From CAVRUZ01 sp963724495 (GTDB lineage: Bacteria > Actinomycetota > Actinomycetes > Propionibacteriales > DAIQRJ01), in the NCBI GenBank assembly GCA_963724495.1, contig CAVRUZ010000009.1, positions 19,566 to 83,565 of the forward strand: a stretch of 64,000 nt of DNA, written 5' to 3'. The notes below the pieces were generated by a model. The model was given only the letters and a program-made list of their open reading frames with translations, searched no databases and was not told the DNA's origin. Numbering within the stretch: the stretch's first letter is position 1; each line of letters opens with the position of its first letter. This document shows positions 46,301 to 55,582 of this stretch, piece after piece. Position numbers and translations under genes: made by a program.

Positions 46301-46759
46301 CTCGTTGGTTCGCACCGCGCCGGGGCTTGCCAGGGCGACGTCCTGCGCGAACACCAGGTCGACCTCCGCGGCCTCTGCTCCGGCGTTCATCACCGCGACG
46401 TGCCAGAACCAGGCCGCCTGGTCCTCCGCGAGCCGGAACGAGACCCGATAGGACAGCCCATTCCAGTTGCCGGAGAGGCCGGGTCCGGACTCGCTCCACG
46501 TAACGACGGAAGGGCTCGACTGTCCAACAAGCGAGATGAGGTCGCCCACGCCGTGGTCGCGCCGCCGCAGCCACAGACCACCGAGTCCGTCTTCCAACGG
46601 ACTTGCGGGATACAGCAGAACCGACGTCCCGTCGACCTCGAGGCGCTCCAGAGATCCTGTCTCCACAAAGGAAACGGTGACTCCGTGGGCATTCGACAGC
46701 TCGGCCGAGGTCACGTGACTGTCAGCCGCTTGCCGCCCCGTCTGGCTCACGCGAGACAT
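43344..46759 (-). CDS. GH94/GH36-type glycoside phosphorylase-like protein (two frameshifts)
   Basis: About 1138 residues in three frames. Part 1 (46759 to ~46062) has a beta-sandwich (SNAHGVTVSFVETGSLERLEVDGTSVLLYP; WFWHVAVMNAGAEAAEVDLVFAQDVAL). Part 2 has PGQSMVTGFFGLFLAD and YGNGDWNDSLQPADP, the GDWNDxL motif of GH94 phosphorylases with the acid Asp. Part 3 from ~44240 has GLAYSLLPMIHAIAGELLTQEE and GREIGVMYMHAHLRYAEAL. One extra base at each join (near 46062 and 44245) restores HEHTPWRRL and GTADLRASLMPDG. It heads the operon. It could be a phosphorylase or an inverting glycosidase; substrate not known. Confidence 0.83.
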
Positions 46760-46949
46760 CACAGCACAACACCACCGCCTGGGCGAGGGTCTGGCAGATG
46801 CCCGTCTGTTCTCGCGATGTGGGATAACGATGCCGCATACGGGTCTTTACAAATCCGGCAGCGGCGACTTCAGTTGTCAGAACCCCAGACCATCGGTTGA
46901 CCCGGTTGCGTCCGTCGCGATGCGAACCACCGCTCAAAGAGGAGCCCAG

Positions 46950-48626
46950 ATGGCCGTGCGCAAAGCACTCGTAGCCGTACTCGTCGCAGGTGCACTTCTG
47001 ACGGCAGGATGTGCCGGCAGCAAGGTGGCAGACCAGGGCGATACGGGCACGCAGGCGTCCGGCGGCATGGTCCCGGTGCTGAACTTCCCGGCGGAGGTCG
47101 ACTCGACGGTCGGCGGGCTGGTCAACTACAACCCCTACTCGCCGAAGCCACTCACCGGCACGTGGCTCTACGAACCGCTTGATGGTGCAGAACAGCCTGA
47201 CCTGCGAGAACCTGCCCTGGCTGGCGACCGAGTTCGCCTGGGAGGGCGCCGACAAGCTCACCTTCACCATCCGCGACGGCGTGAAGTTCAGCGACGGCCA
47301 GGAGATGACGGCCAAGGACGTCGCCTTCACGTTCAACCTCGGCAAGAAGTACCCCGCCATGGACCTGGCCGGTGTCTGGAACGACACCTTCGGCGCCAAG
47401 GCCAGCGCCGTGACAGCCACCGGAAACCAGGTGGTGTTCGAGTTCACCGGCGCGGCCGCTCCGAAGTTCGCCGGGATCATCGGCACGAGGATCCTGCCCG
47501 AGCACGTCTACTCCAAGGTCGGCGACCCGACCAAGTACGTCGACAAGAACCCCGTGGGAACCGGGCCGTTCAAGGTGGGCAGCCTACAACGGTCGCCGGC
47601 TTGAACTCGTGCGCCGTGACGACTACTGGCAGGCCGACAAGATCAAGGTCGAGAAGCTCGTGCTGGAAGGCCAGTACGACGCCGACCAGGCGGCTCTGAA
47701 GCTCAGCGCGGGTGACCTCGACTTCTACAGCGGCGAGATCCCCAACCCGCAGAAGACGTTCGTCGACAAGGACCCGGAGCTCAACCACTTCTGGTACGCA
47801 CCGAACGGCATCACCGTCATTGCGATGAACCTCACCAAGGCGCCGTTCAACGACGTGAAGTTCCGGGAGGCACTCGCCTACGGGATGGACAAGGAGTCGG
47901 CGACCTTGAAGGCCACCTACGGGATCATGGACACGGCCAGCCAGTCAGGCCTGGTGATGCCGCTCAAGAAGGACCTGCTGGAGGAGCCCTACACGGCTGA
48001 GAACACGGTCATCCCCTACGACCGCGCCAAGGCCGAACAGCTGCTCGACGAGGCTGGATACAAGAAGGGCGCCGACGGCAAGCGCACCAACAAGGACGGT
48101 TCGCCGCTTGAAGATCAGCTTCGCCGTGCAGGGCGGCTACATCGACTACGAAGCAATGGCCAACGTGTTCGTCCCGAACTTCGCCGAACTCGGCTTCGAC
48201 ATCAAGCAGAACAAGTCGCTGCCGGAGTCCGTCGATCGGCTGAAGAAGACCGGCGACTTCGACATGATGGTCAACTTCATGGGAGCCGGCTGCGACTACG
48301 CGAACGGCATCGGTGCGACGTTGGCCAGCAGCCAGTTCCCCACCAAGACCGAGGTCAAGGGCAACGTCGAGCGCTACTCCAACCCCGACGTCGACAAGGC
48401 CGTGGTCGACCTGGCCGCCACCACGGATCCCGCGGAGGTGAAGCGGTTGGTGAACGTGCTGGTCAAGGCGATGATGACCGACTACCCGGTGCTGCCCATC
48501 CTGTACGCCCCCGCCCGTGGCATCTACCGCACCGAAAAGGCTGTCGGCTGGCCAACGGAAGAGGATCCCTACGCGAACCCACAGGACAGCATGCGGGTGA
48601 TCATGACCCACCTGACAGCGCCGTAA
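46950..48626 (+). CDS. Oligopeptide-type ABC substrate-binding lipoprotein (three frameshifts)
   Basis: A family-5 binding protein. MAVRKALVAVLVAGALLTAGCAGS is a lipoprotein signal with LTAGC at residues 18-22. Frame 2 gives ADKLTFTIRDGVKFSDGQEMTAKDVAFTFN, frame 3 YDADQAALKLSAGDLDFYSG and ITVIAMNLTKAPFNDVKFREALAYGMDKES, and frame 4 FAELGFDIKQNKSLPESVDRL through HLTAP. Three single-base gains near 47178, 47580 and 48112 separate them. The start at 46950 has AGGAG. In actinomycetes and thermophiles this family also imports beta-glucan oligosaccharides, which suits the divergent GH operon. Confidence 0.88.
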
Positions 48627-48656
48627 CAGCGGCCGCCTTCCGAGCGAGCGGCGACC

Positions 48657-49646
48657 ATGAAGTACTTCCTGCGGAAGTTCGGCTTCTTCCTGCTGACCCT
48701 GTGGGCCGTGGTCACGATCAACTTCCTGATCCCCAGGCTCATGCCTGGGGATCCGGCCGAGATCATGGTGCAGAGCCTGGCCGGCAAGGACGCCCAGCTC
48801 AACCAGGCTCAGGTGCAGGCGATGCGCGACCTCCTGGGCGCTCCCACCGGGTCGCTGATCTCCCAGTACTGGGAATACCTGGATCAGCTCATCCATGGCA
48901 ACTTCGGCATCTCCTACAACTACTACCCTTACCCGGTTACCGAAGTCATCGGGCAGGCGTTCTGGTGGACCGTCATCCTGGTGACGATCGTCCAGGTCCT
49001 GTCGTTCATCATCGGCGTACTGCTCGGCGCCTTTGCCGCCTGGAGGCGCAACAGCAGGTTCGACACGGTCGTGACGATCGGCTCGACATTCATCGGCACG
49101 CTGCAGCCGTTCTGGGTCGCCCTCCTGCTGCTGTTCGGCCTCGGCTACACGCTCGGGTGGTTCCCGACGTCCGGCGGCTACGAGGAGTCGACGCCAGGCT
49201 TCAACTGGGCCTTCATCTACGACGCCATGTCGCACGCCTTCCTACCGGCGCTGACGTTGATGATCCTGGGTCCCATCGGCTGGGTCCTCGGCATGCGCAA
49301 CACCATGATCATGGATCTGTCCCAGGACTACATCAGGCTGGCAAAGGCCAAAGGGCTCCCGGATCGGACGGTTGCGCTTCGCTATGCCGCCCGCAACGCG
49401 CTGCTCCCCAGTGTCACCGGGTTCGCACTTGCTCTCGGTGGCGTCCTTGGTGGGGCGATCCTCGTCGAGACCGTGTTCGACTACCCGGGACTTGGCCGGC
49501 TCATGGGTGAGGCCGTCGCGATCAAGGACTTCCCCCTGCTGCAGGCACTCATGCTGCTCACCTGCGCCGGCGTGCTGATCGCGAACTTCATCGCCGACCT
49601 GCTGTACGGCGTCCTGGACCCACGGGCGAGGAGGGCTGAGGGATGA
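48657..49646 (+). CDS. ABC importer permease (DppB-like)
   Basis: A 329-residue intact permease of the dipeptide/oligopeptide family with six helices: FGFFLLTLWAVVTINFLIPRLMPG, TVILVTIVQVLSFIIGVLLGAF, and the EAA-like loop DLSQDYIRLAKAKGLPDRTVALRYAARNALLPSVTGFALALGG. FDYPGLGRLMGEAV completes the signature. It is 31 bp after the binding protein and overlaps the next permease by 4 bases (ATGA). Part of the importer for the glycan locus. Confidence 0.93.
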   Translation: MKYFLRKFGFFLLTLWAVVTINFLIPRLMPGDPAEIMVQSLAGKDAQLNQAQVQAMRDLLGAPTGSLISQYWEYLDQLIHGNFGISYNYYPYPVTEVIGQAFWWTVILVTIVQVLSFIIGVLLGAFAAWRRNSRFDTVVTIGSTFIGTLQPFWVALLLLFGLGYTLGWFPTSGGYEESTPGFNWAFIYDAMSHAFLPALTLMILGPIGWVLGMRNTMIMDLSQDYIRLAKAKGLPDRTVALRYAARNALLPSVTGFALALGGVLGGAILVETVFDYPGLGRLMGEAVAIKDFPLLQALMLLTCAGVLIANFIADLLYGVLDPRARRAEG

Positions 49647-50664
49647 CCCTGGCAGGCACCGACTGGATGGCGGAGGGCGCACCCGACCAGCCCCAGGCCG
49701 TCGAAGAGGTCAGCGACGCGGAGAAGCCCGAATCCTGGTGGCGGGTCATCTGGAGCAGCTACAAGGCACGCGTCGGCATCTTCACCGTTGCCGTCTTCAT
49801 CCTCATCTCGGTGTTCGCTCCACTGATCGCGCCGCACGACCCCCAGGACGGCTCCTTCCCGCCCCTGTCAGAACCGACGGCCACGAACCTGCTTCGGCAC
49901 CAACGCCAACGGCAACGACATCCTGTCCCAGCTGATCTACGGCGGCAGGATCTCGCTGATCGTCGGTCTCCTCGGCGGCATCGCCGCGACCGTCATCGCG
50001 TTGTTCGTCGGCATGGTCTCCGGTTACACCGAGGGCACCATCGTCGACGACATCCTGTCGTTCTTCACCAACACCGCGCTCGTGATTCCCGTGCTGCCGT
50101 TGATCATCACCCTCGTGGCCTACGTGGATACCCGCGGCATAGGCCTGATCGTGTTCGTCATCGCGATCACGTCCTGGGCGGGCGCGGCGCGGGCCAAGCG
50201 GGCCCAGGTCATCACGTTGCGCAACCGCGACTTCATCACCGCGGCCAAGTTCTCCGGTGAAGGCTCGTTGCGCATCGTGTTCTGGGAGATCATGCCCAAC
50301 ATGACCTCGCTGGTCGCCGCGGCCTTCGTCGGTGCATCGACCGGCGCAATCGGCGGCGAGGCCGCCCTGTCGGTCCTCGGTCTGGGCAACACCAGCGGGA
50401 ACGTCTCCTGGGGGACCATGCTGTTCCAGGCAAACCAGCAGGGCGCGATGGGTCAGGGTCTCTTTCTCTGGTTGTTCATGCCCGGCCTGGTGCTGGGCTT
50501 CCTCATCACGGCCTTGTCCTTCATCAACTTCGGCATCGACCTCCTGAGCAATCCGCACCTGCAGAGAGACCGGCGGCGGCCCGGCAACTGCGGGCGGCAT
50601 GGGCGATGGTGGCGGAGACAGCGGCGTCGGCGATGGCGGCGGCGACGGCGGCGGGGGCAACTGA
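49643..50664 (+). CDS. ABC importer permease (DppC-like; frameshifted)
   Basis: The second permease. Frame 1 gives MTLAGTDWMAEGAPDQPQAVEEVS, ESWWRVIWSSYKARVGIFTVAVFILISVFAPLIAPHDP; frame 2 gives GNDILSQLIYGGRISLIVGLLGGIAATVIALFVGMVSGYTEG and RNRDFITAAKFSGEGSLRIVFWEIMPNM (EAA loop). One added base near 49888 lies between. After FGIDLLSNPHLQ the frame becomes Arg/Trp-rich, but a second one-base shift gives the Gly/Asp tail TGGGPATAGGMGDGGGDSGVG ending at the TGA at 50662-50664, which I adopt. It starts at an ATGA overlap. Confidence 0.85.
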
Positions 50665-50682
50665 CGATGAGGAACCGCTGAC

Positions 50683-52560
50683 ATGGCCATGCTCGAAGTA
50701 CAGGACCTCAGGGTCCGCTACGAACCACGGCGCAGCCGCGCCGTCGATGCGGTCAGCGAGGTCACGTTCTCCATCGATGACGGCGAATTCGTCGGCCTGA
50801 TTGGTGAATCGGGCTCGGGCAAGACCACACTCGGTACTGCCCTGCTGCGCTTGCTGGAGAGGCCAGGGCGGATCGCCGAGGGCTCGATCACGTTCGACGG
50901 CATGGACATCACGAACATGACCCAGGACGAGTTGCGCGAGTACCGGTGGCGCGACATCGCCACCGTGTTCCAGAGCAGCATGAACGCCCTCAACCCGGTG
51001 GTGCGCATCGAGGGCCAGTTCCGCGACGTGATCGAGCACCACACCGACATGCGCGGCGACGCGGTGACGGAGCGGGTCAAGAAACTGTTCGAGATGGTGC
51101 TGATCGACGACAAGTTCATCAGCGCCTACCCGCACGAGCTGTCCGGTGGCATGAAGCAACGCATCAACCTGGCCCTGGCGCTGGCCATCGAGCCACGAAT
51201 CGTCGTGCTCGATGAGCCGACCACTGGGCTGGATGTCGTGGTCCAGCACGAGATCCTGGAGAACGTCCGGCGGCTGCAGCGTGAGCAGGGTTTCGCGGTG
51301 CTGTTCATCAGTCACGACATCGGCACGGTGCTCGACCTGTCCGACCGGATTCTCGTGATGTACGGCGGCAAGATCGTCGAAGAGCAGCCTGCCGAGAGCC
51401 TGATGCGCGACCCGATGCACCCCTACGGCAAGGGGCTGATGGGCTCGTACGGCGACCCGCGGGCCGAGACCGTCCGCATCACCTACGTCCCGGGCCGGCC
51501 ACCTGACCTGTCCACTCCACCACCGGGCTGCTCGTTCGCGCCACGGTGCCCCGAGCGCATCGACATGTGCGCGACAGTGGTGCCGCCGCTGGAGAAGCTG
51601 AGCGGTGGGCGGGTCGCCTGCCACGTCGCCCGGCTCCAGCGTTCAGGCGGACCCGAGGCGGAGGAGCACGGCCCGATCCTGCACCAGTTCGCCGGTCCGC
51701 AGTTCGTGAAGTCGGCAGCCGAGTCGAGGGCTGCCCTCGGTCGCGAGCTCCTGCTCTCGGTGGAGGACGTGTCGAAGACGTTCGTCCGCCGCAAGGGCTT
51801 GAAGACGACCCGGACGGAGGCCGTACGCAACGCGAGCTTCGTGTTGCACAAGGGCGGTGTGACCGCACTCGTCGGCCAGAGTGGCAGCGGCAAGACCACA
51901 ATCGCCAGGATGATCACCGGAGTGGACAGCCCGACAACTGGGCGCATCCTCTTCCACGGCGACGATGGCGAGCAGGTGGTGGGAAAGCTCCGCGGGAAAT
52001 CCTTGCGTGAGTACCGCCGGCACGTGCAGATGGTGTTCCAGGACCCGTACTCGTCGCTGAATCCCACGAAGACACTGGGCTACATCCTGTCGAGGCCGTT
52101 GGTGAACTTCGGCAACCTCAAGCGGAGCGAGATCCAGGATCGGGTGATCGACCTGCTGGAGACGGTCGCGCTCACGCCGGCGTCGCGGTACGTCAACCGG
52201 TTCGCGTACGAGCTCTCGGGTGGTCAGCGACAGCGGGTCGTGATCGCCAGGGCGCTTGCGGTGGAGCCGCAGCTGATCGTGGCCGACGAGCCGATCTCCA
52301 GCCTGGACGTGTCGATCCGGGCCGAAGTGCTGGAGCTGCTGAACAAGCTGGTGCACGAGCGCGACGTCGGGATCCTCTACATCACCCACGACCTGTTGAG
52401 CGCGCGGATGCTGTCCGACGAGGTGGTGGTGCTCAACAACGGCATCGTGGTGGAGCAGGGTCCCTCGCTGCAGGTGATCCGGTACCCCAAGGACGACTAC
52501 ACGAAGAAACTCCTGGACGCCGTCCCGAACCCGTTCGAGGACGTCGCGAGCTCACAGTAG
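50683..52560 (+). CDS. Fused ABC importer ATPase (DppD-DppF type)
   Basis: A 625-residue protein holding both ATPase domains that are usually separate. NBD1: GLIGESGSGKTTLGTALLRLL, ELSGGMKQRINLALALAIEPRIVVLDEPTTGLD; then the C-terminal CxxxxC extension typical of this family (GCSFAPRCPERIDMCATVVPP). NBD2: ALVGQSGSGKTTIARMITGV, ELSGGQRQRVVIARALAVEPQLIVADEPISSLD. Intact. It starts at the ATG at 50683, 18 bp after the adopted permease stop, and completes the importer (binding lipoprotein, two permeases, one ATPase). Confidence 0.93.
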   Translation: MAMLEVQDLRVRYEPRRSRAVDAVSEVTFSIDDGEFVGLIGESGSGKTTLGTALLRLLERPGRIAEGSITFDGMDITNMTQDELREYRWRDIATVFQSSMNALNPVVRIEGQFRDVIEHHTDMRGDAVTERVKKLFEMVLIDDKFISAYPHELSGGMKQRINLALALAIEPRIVVLDEPTTGLDVVVQHEILENVRRLQREQGFAVLFISHDIGTVLDLSDRILVMYGGKIVEEQPAESLMRDPMHPYGKGLMGSYGDPRAETVRITYVPGRPPDLSTPPPGCSFAPRCPERIDMCATVVPPLEKLSGGRVACHVARLQRSGGPEAEEHGPILHQFAGPQFVKSAAESRAALGRELLLSVEDVSKTFVRRKGLKTTRTEAVRNASFVLHKGGVTALVGQSGSGKTTIARMITGVDSPTTGRILFHGDDGEQVVGKLRGKSLREYRRHVQMVFQDPYSSLNPTKTLGYILSRPLVNFGNLKRSEIQDRVIDLLETVALTPASRYVNRFAYELSGGQRQRVVIARALAVEPQLIVADEPISSLDVSIRAEVLELLNKLVHERDVGILYITHDLLSARMLSDEVVVLNNGIVVEQGPSLQVIRYPKDDYTKKLLDAVPNPFEDVASSQ

Positions 52561-52563
52561 GAG

Positions 52564-52598
52564 AAGCCCTGCAGCGGATGATTCCGGTGCAGGGCTTT
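52564..52598 (+). terminator. Rho-independent-like terminator of the importer operon
   Basis: AAGCCCTGCA at 52564-52573 pairs with TGCAGGGCTT at 52588-52597 (10-bp stem, 14-base loop), followed by TTCTCG. It is 3 bp after the ATPase stop. Confidence 0.7.
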
Positions 52599-52653
52599 CT
52601 CGTGTTGTTCGGGGTGCGCTTCGTGTGGTGCTGCGACTAGAGGTGCCGCGGGC

Positions 52654-53265
52654 CTAGGGGTGGGGCGGCCCGCCGCCCATGCCGATGATCCCGGCCTTGG
52701 CTGCCTTGAGAACCGCGTCGGCCTCGGCCCGGGTGAGCTTGCCGTCCGTCACCGCCTGGTCGAGCCGTGCTTCGAACGCCTTGGCCCGCTCGGCTTTGTG
52801 CTCTGCCTTCAGGCTGTCCAGGGCGGCCGTGACCTTCGCGGTGCTGATCCCGAGTTCCTTGGCCAGCGCGGTCGCGAACTTCTCCTGCAGGACGCTCGGG
52901 TCGGGACGCGTGCCAGGCTTGGGCCGATCAGCCTTGTCCGGGCGAAGGTCGGCGCGCACCTTCTGCAGCGCCGCCTTGAGCTTGTCCTCGCTGACACCCA
53001 GCTTCTTGGCCAGGGCTGCCCGGTCGCCGCCGATGCCGAGGCCGAAGGCGCGGTGCCCGCGTCCGCCGGGGACACCACTGAGGCCGGCATTCGGGTCGGC
53101 GGCCTTGGGTGTCAGGGTCGGCGCCGCGACCGGTGTGAGCGTCGGGTTGTCAGCGGCATTCGCGCCGGTGAAGCCGACCATCACTCCTGCGGTGAGGGCG
53201 ACACTCGCTACGGCGCCAGCCCCGATCGCCATGGCTCTGGATCTGGTCGTTCGCAAGCGCAGCAT
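52654..53265 (-). CDS. Secreted helical-repeat protein of unknown function
   Basis: A 203-residue protein. Residues 1-38 are a signal peptide (LRTTRSRAMAIGAGAVASVALTAGVMVGFTGANAAD). A Pro/Thr-rich linker and Gly-rich stretch follow, and then two homologous helical hairpins: RAALAKKLGVSEDKLKAALQKVRADL and ATALAKELGISTAKVTAALDSLKAEHKAERA, both with the pattern A-x-x-L-G-[VI]-S-x-x-K-[LV]. These look like small DNA-binding-like or protein-interaction repeats exported to the cell surface. The start is the ATG at 53265. I do not recognise a family. Confidence 0.7.
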   Translation of the reverse strand: MLRLRTTRSRAMAIGAGAVASVALTAGVMVGFTGANAADNPTLTPVAAPTLTPKAADPNAGLSGVPGGRGHRAFGLGIGGDRAALAKKLGVSEDKLKAALQKVRADLRPDKADRPKPGTRPDPSVLQEKFATALAKELGISTAKVTAALDSLKAEHKAERAKAFEARLDQAVTDGKLTRAEADAVLKAAKAGIIGMGGGPPHP

Positions 53266-53420
53266 CGCTCTCCTCTTCTCGCAGGTCATGTCGACGCAAC
53301 CGACATGGTTGCCACCGCTGTGGCAGTTCCCACCGTGCCCCAGCGGCCCTTGGGTCCGGCTGTCGTGAGGCTGTGGAGAGGCTGTGAGATCGGGTCCTGC
53401 GGCAGTCGCCGGCGCCGGAG

Positions 53421-53996
53421 TCAGACCTCGGTGCGGTGGAAGTTGAGGTGGCTGCGCGACGCGGTGGGGCCACGCTGGCCCTGGTAGCGCGAGCCCTCGG
53501 CTCCCGAGCCGTAGGGGCGCTCGGACGGGCTGGAGAGGCGGAAGAAGCACAGCTGGCCGATCTTCATGCCGGGCCAGAGCTTGATCGGCAGCGTCGCGAC
53601 GTTGCTCAGCTCCAGGGTCACGTGGCCGGAGAAGCCTGGGTCGATGAAGCCCGCGGTCGAGTGGGTCAGGAGTCCGAGTCGGCCGAGGCTCGACTTGCCC
53701 TCGAGTCTGGCCGCGATGTCGTCGGGCAGCGTGACGCACTCGTAGGTGGAGCCGAGCACGAACTCGCCCGGATGGAGGATGAACGGCTCGGACTTGGCGG
53801 GGACGACCTCGCGGGTGAGCTCCGGCTGCTCCTCGGCCGGGTCGATGTGCGGGTAGCGGTGGTTCTCGAACACCCGGAAGAAGCCGTCGAGCCGCACGTC
53901 GATGCTGGACGGCTGCACCATCGGCTCGTCGAAGGGCTCGAGGACGACGCGGCCGCCCGCGAGTTCGGCCCGGATGTCGCGGTCGCTGAGCAGCAC
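53421..53996 (-). CDS. dcd: dCTP deaminase (bifunctional dUTPase type)
   Basis: A 191-residue trimeric enzyme converting dCTP to dUTP and, in actinobacteria such as M. tuberculosis, on to dUMP. It has LLSDRDIRAEL, MVQPSSIDVRLDGFFRVF, EFVLGSTYECVTLPDDIAARLEGKSSLGRLGLLTHSTAGFIDPGFSGHVTLELSN (active-site Glu and substrate loop) and YQGQRGPTASRSHLNF at the C-terminus. It is intact, with ATG at 53996. It diverges from the sugar dehydrogenase gene. Confidence 0.95.
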   Translation of the reverse strand: MLLSDRDIRAELAGGRVVLEPFDEPMVQPSSIDVRLDGFFRVFENHRYPHIDPAEEQPELTREVVPAKSEPFILHPGEFVLGSTYECVTLPDDIAARLEGKSSLGRLGLLTHSTAGFIDPGFSGHVTLELSNVATLPIKLWPGMKIGQLCFFRLSSPSERPYGSGAEGSRYQGQRGPTASRSHLNFHRTEV

Positions 53997-54091
53997 GGGC
54001 GACAGGCTAGCCGCCGGGCCGGATACGGCCGTTGGTCCGATCAGCGGCCGCGACTCCCTAGGCTGACCCTTGGACTAAGCGAGGGGGACAC

Positions 54092-55582
54092 ATGCGGCAA
54101 GGCACCACCTGGCGCCGGTTCGCGGGAGTGGTGGCTTCAGTGGCCCTGCTCGCCGGCGCGGCCGCATGCACGACCGACGACAACCCACCCGCGCCGGACG
54201 ACCCGCAGCTGACGTCGGCGGCGACACCGACGCCTACCCCGAGCCCGAGCGTTGGGGCTTCCGGCACGGACGCACAGTTCGAGCGGTCGGTGGTGACGAC
54301 CGAGGTCGACTCGCCGTGGGAGGTGACCAGCGGGCCCGACGGGATGCTGTGGGTGACCGAGCGGGCGAAGGGCCGGGTCACGCGCGTCGACCCGGAGTCC
54401 GGCGACATCAAGGTGGCGCTGACGATCAAGGACAGCTTCTCCAAGGACTCCAGCCAGACCGGGCTCATGGGAATGGCGCTGGATCCGCAGCTGGACAAGG
54501 GATCGTCGAACCAGTACGTCTACGTCGCCTACACGTATGCGGAGGATCCCAAGGCCAAGCAGCCGGTTCGGCACATGCGGCTGGCTCGGTACACGTGGGA
54601 CAAGGCGACCGAGAAGCTGGGTGAGCCGAAGACGTTGCTGGACGACCTGCCGGCAAAGGTCGACCACAACGCCGGGCGGCTGGTGTACGGGAAGGACAAG
54701 CACCTCTACTACTCGATGGGCGAAGAGGGACGGAACCAGTTCGACTCGACCTGCCTGGAGATTCTCGCCCAGCACACGCCGACCGCGGCCGAGGTAGCGG
54801 CCCACGATTACACGAACTACATGGGCAAGATCCTGAGGGTCAACCTGGACGGGTCGATCCCGAAGGACAACCCCACGATCAACGGCGTGCGGAGCCACGT
54901 GTTCACCATTGGCCACCGCAACCCGCAGGGGCTGGTGGCGGCGCCCGACGGGAGCGTCTATTCGTCGGAACAGGGTCCGAAGACCGACGACGAGATCAAC
55001 CTGCTCAAGTCAGGCGGCAACTACGGCTGGCCGAGGGTCGCGGGGTTCAAGGACGACAAGGCGTACGTGTACGGCAACTGGTCGGCGTGGAGCGGCTGCA
55101 CGCCGTCGAAGTTCAGCGACCTGGCGATCCCCAAGGGCGTGCCGCTGCAGAAGGAGAGCACGTTCGACGACAAGAACTTCGTGCCCCCGTTGGCGACCTT
55201 CTACACGGTGAAGACCGGGTACGACTTCGACGATCCGAAGTGTGCCGAAGTGGGCGGCTTCGTCTGCTGGCCGACGGTCGCGCCGTCGAGCATCGACATC
55301 TACACGTCGGACGCCATCCCCGGGTGGAAGACGTCGTTGCTGATGCCGTCGCTGAAGAACGGGACGGTGTTCCGCGTGCCGTTGCTCGCGAAAGGGAAGG
55401 CAGGCAAGGCCGAGGAGCTGTTCCGTTCGGTGAACCGCTACCGGGACACGGCTGTCAGCGCGGACGGCAAGACGATCTACGTGGCCATGGACGGCGGCGG
55501 GCCCACTCGTGACGCCGACAACAACCCGACCACCGAGGTGGACGACCCCCACGCGATCCTGGCGTTCACGTACACGGGATGA
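54092..55582 (+). CDS. Lipoprotein PQQ-type sugar dehydrogenase (GSDH family)
   Basis: A six-bladed beta-propeller glucose/sorbosone dehydrogenase-like protein, 496 residues. RRFAGVVASVALLAGAAACTTDD is a lipobox signal (LAGAAAC). The domain follows: DSPWEVTSGPDGMLWVTERAKGRVTRVD, KVDHNAGRLVYGKDKHLYYSMGEEGRNQ (HNAGRL, catalytic base His), VFTIGHRNPQGLVAAPDGSVYSSEQGPKTDDEINLLKSGGNYGWP (substrate/Ca site). It is probably anchored to the outer face of the membrane and oxidises an aldose in the presence of PQQ. No PQQ synthesis genes in the window. Ends in ATGA overlap with the next gene. Confidence 0.9.
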   Translation: MRQGTTWRRFAGVVASVALLAGAAACTTDDNPPAPDDPQLTSAATPTPTPSPSVGASGTDAQFERSVVTTEVDSPWEVTSGPDGMLWVTERAKGRVTRVDPESGDIKVALTIKDSFSKDSSQTGLMGMALDPQLDKGSSNQYVYVAYTYAEDPKAKQPVRHMRLARYTWDKATEKLGEPKTLLDDLPAKVDHNAGRLVYGKDKHLYYSMGEEGRNQFDSTCLEILAQHTPTAAEVAAHDYTNYMGKILRVNLDGSIPKDNPTINGVRSHVFTIGHRNPQGLVAAPDGSVYSSEQGPKTDDEINLLKSGGNYGWPRVAGFKDDKAYVYGNWSAWSGCTPSKFSDLAIPKGVPLQKESTFDDKNFVPPLATFYTVKTGYDFDDPKCAEVGGFVCWPTVAPSSIDIYTSDAIPGWKTSLLMPSLKNGTVFRVPLLAKGKAGKAEELFRSVNRYRDTAVSADGKTIYVAMDGGGPTRDADNNPTTEVDDPHAILAFTYTG

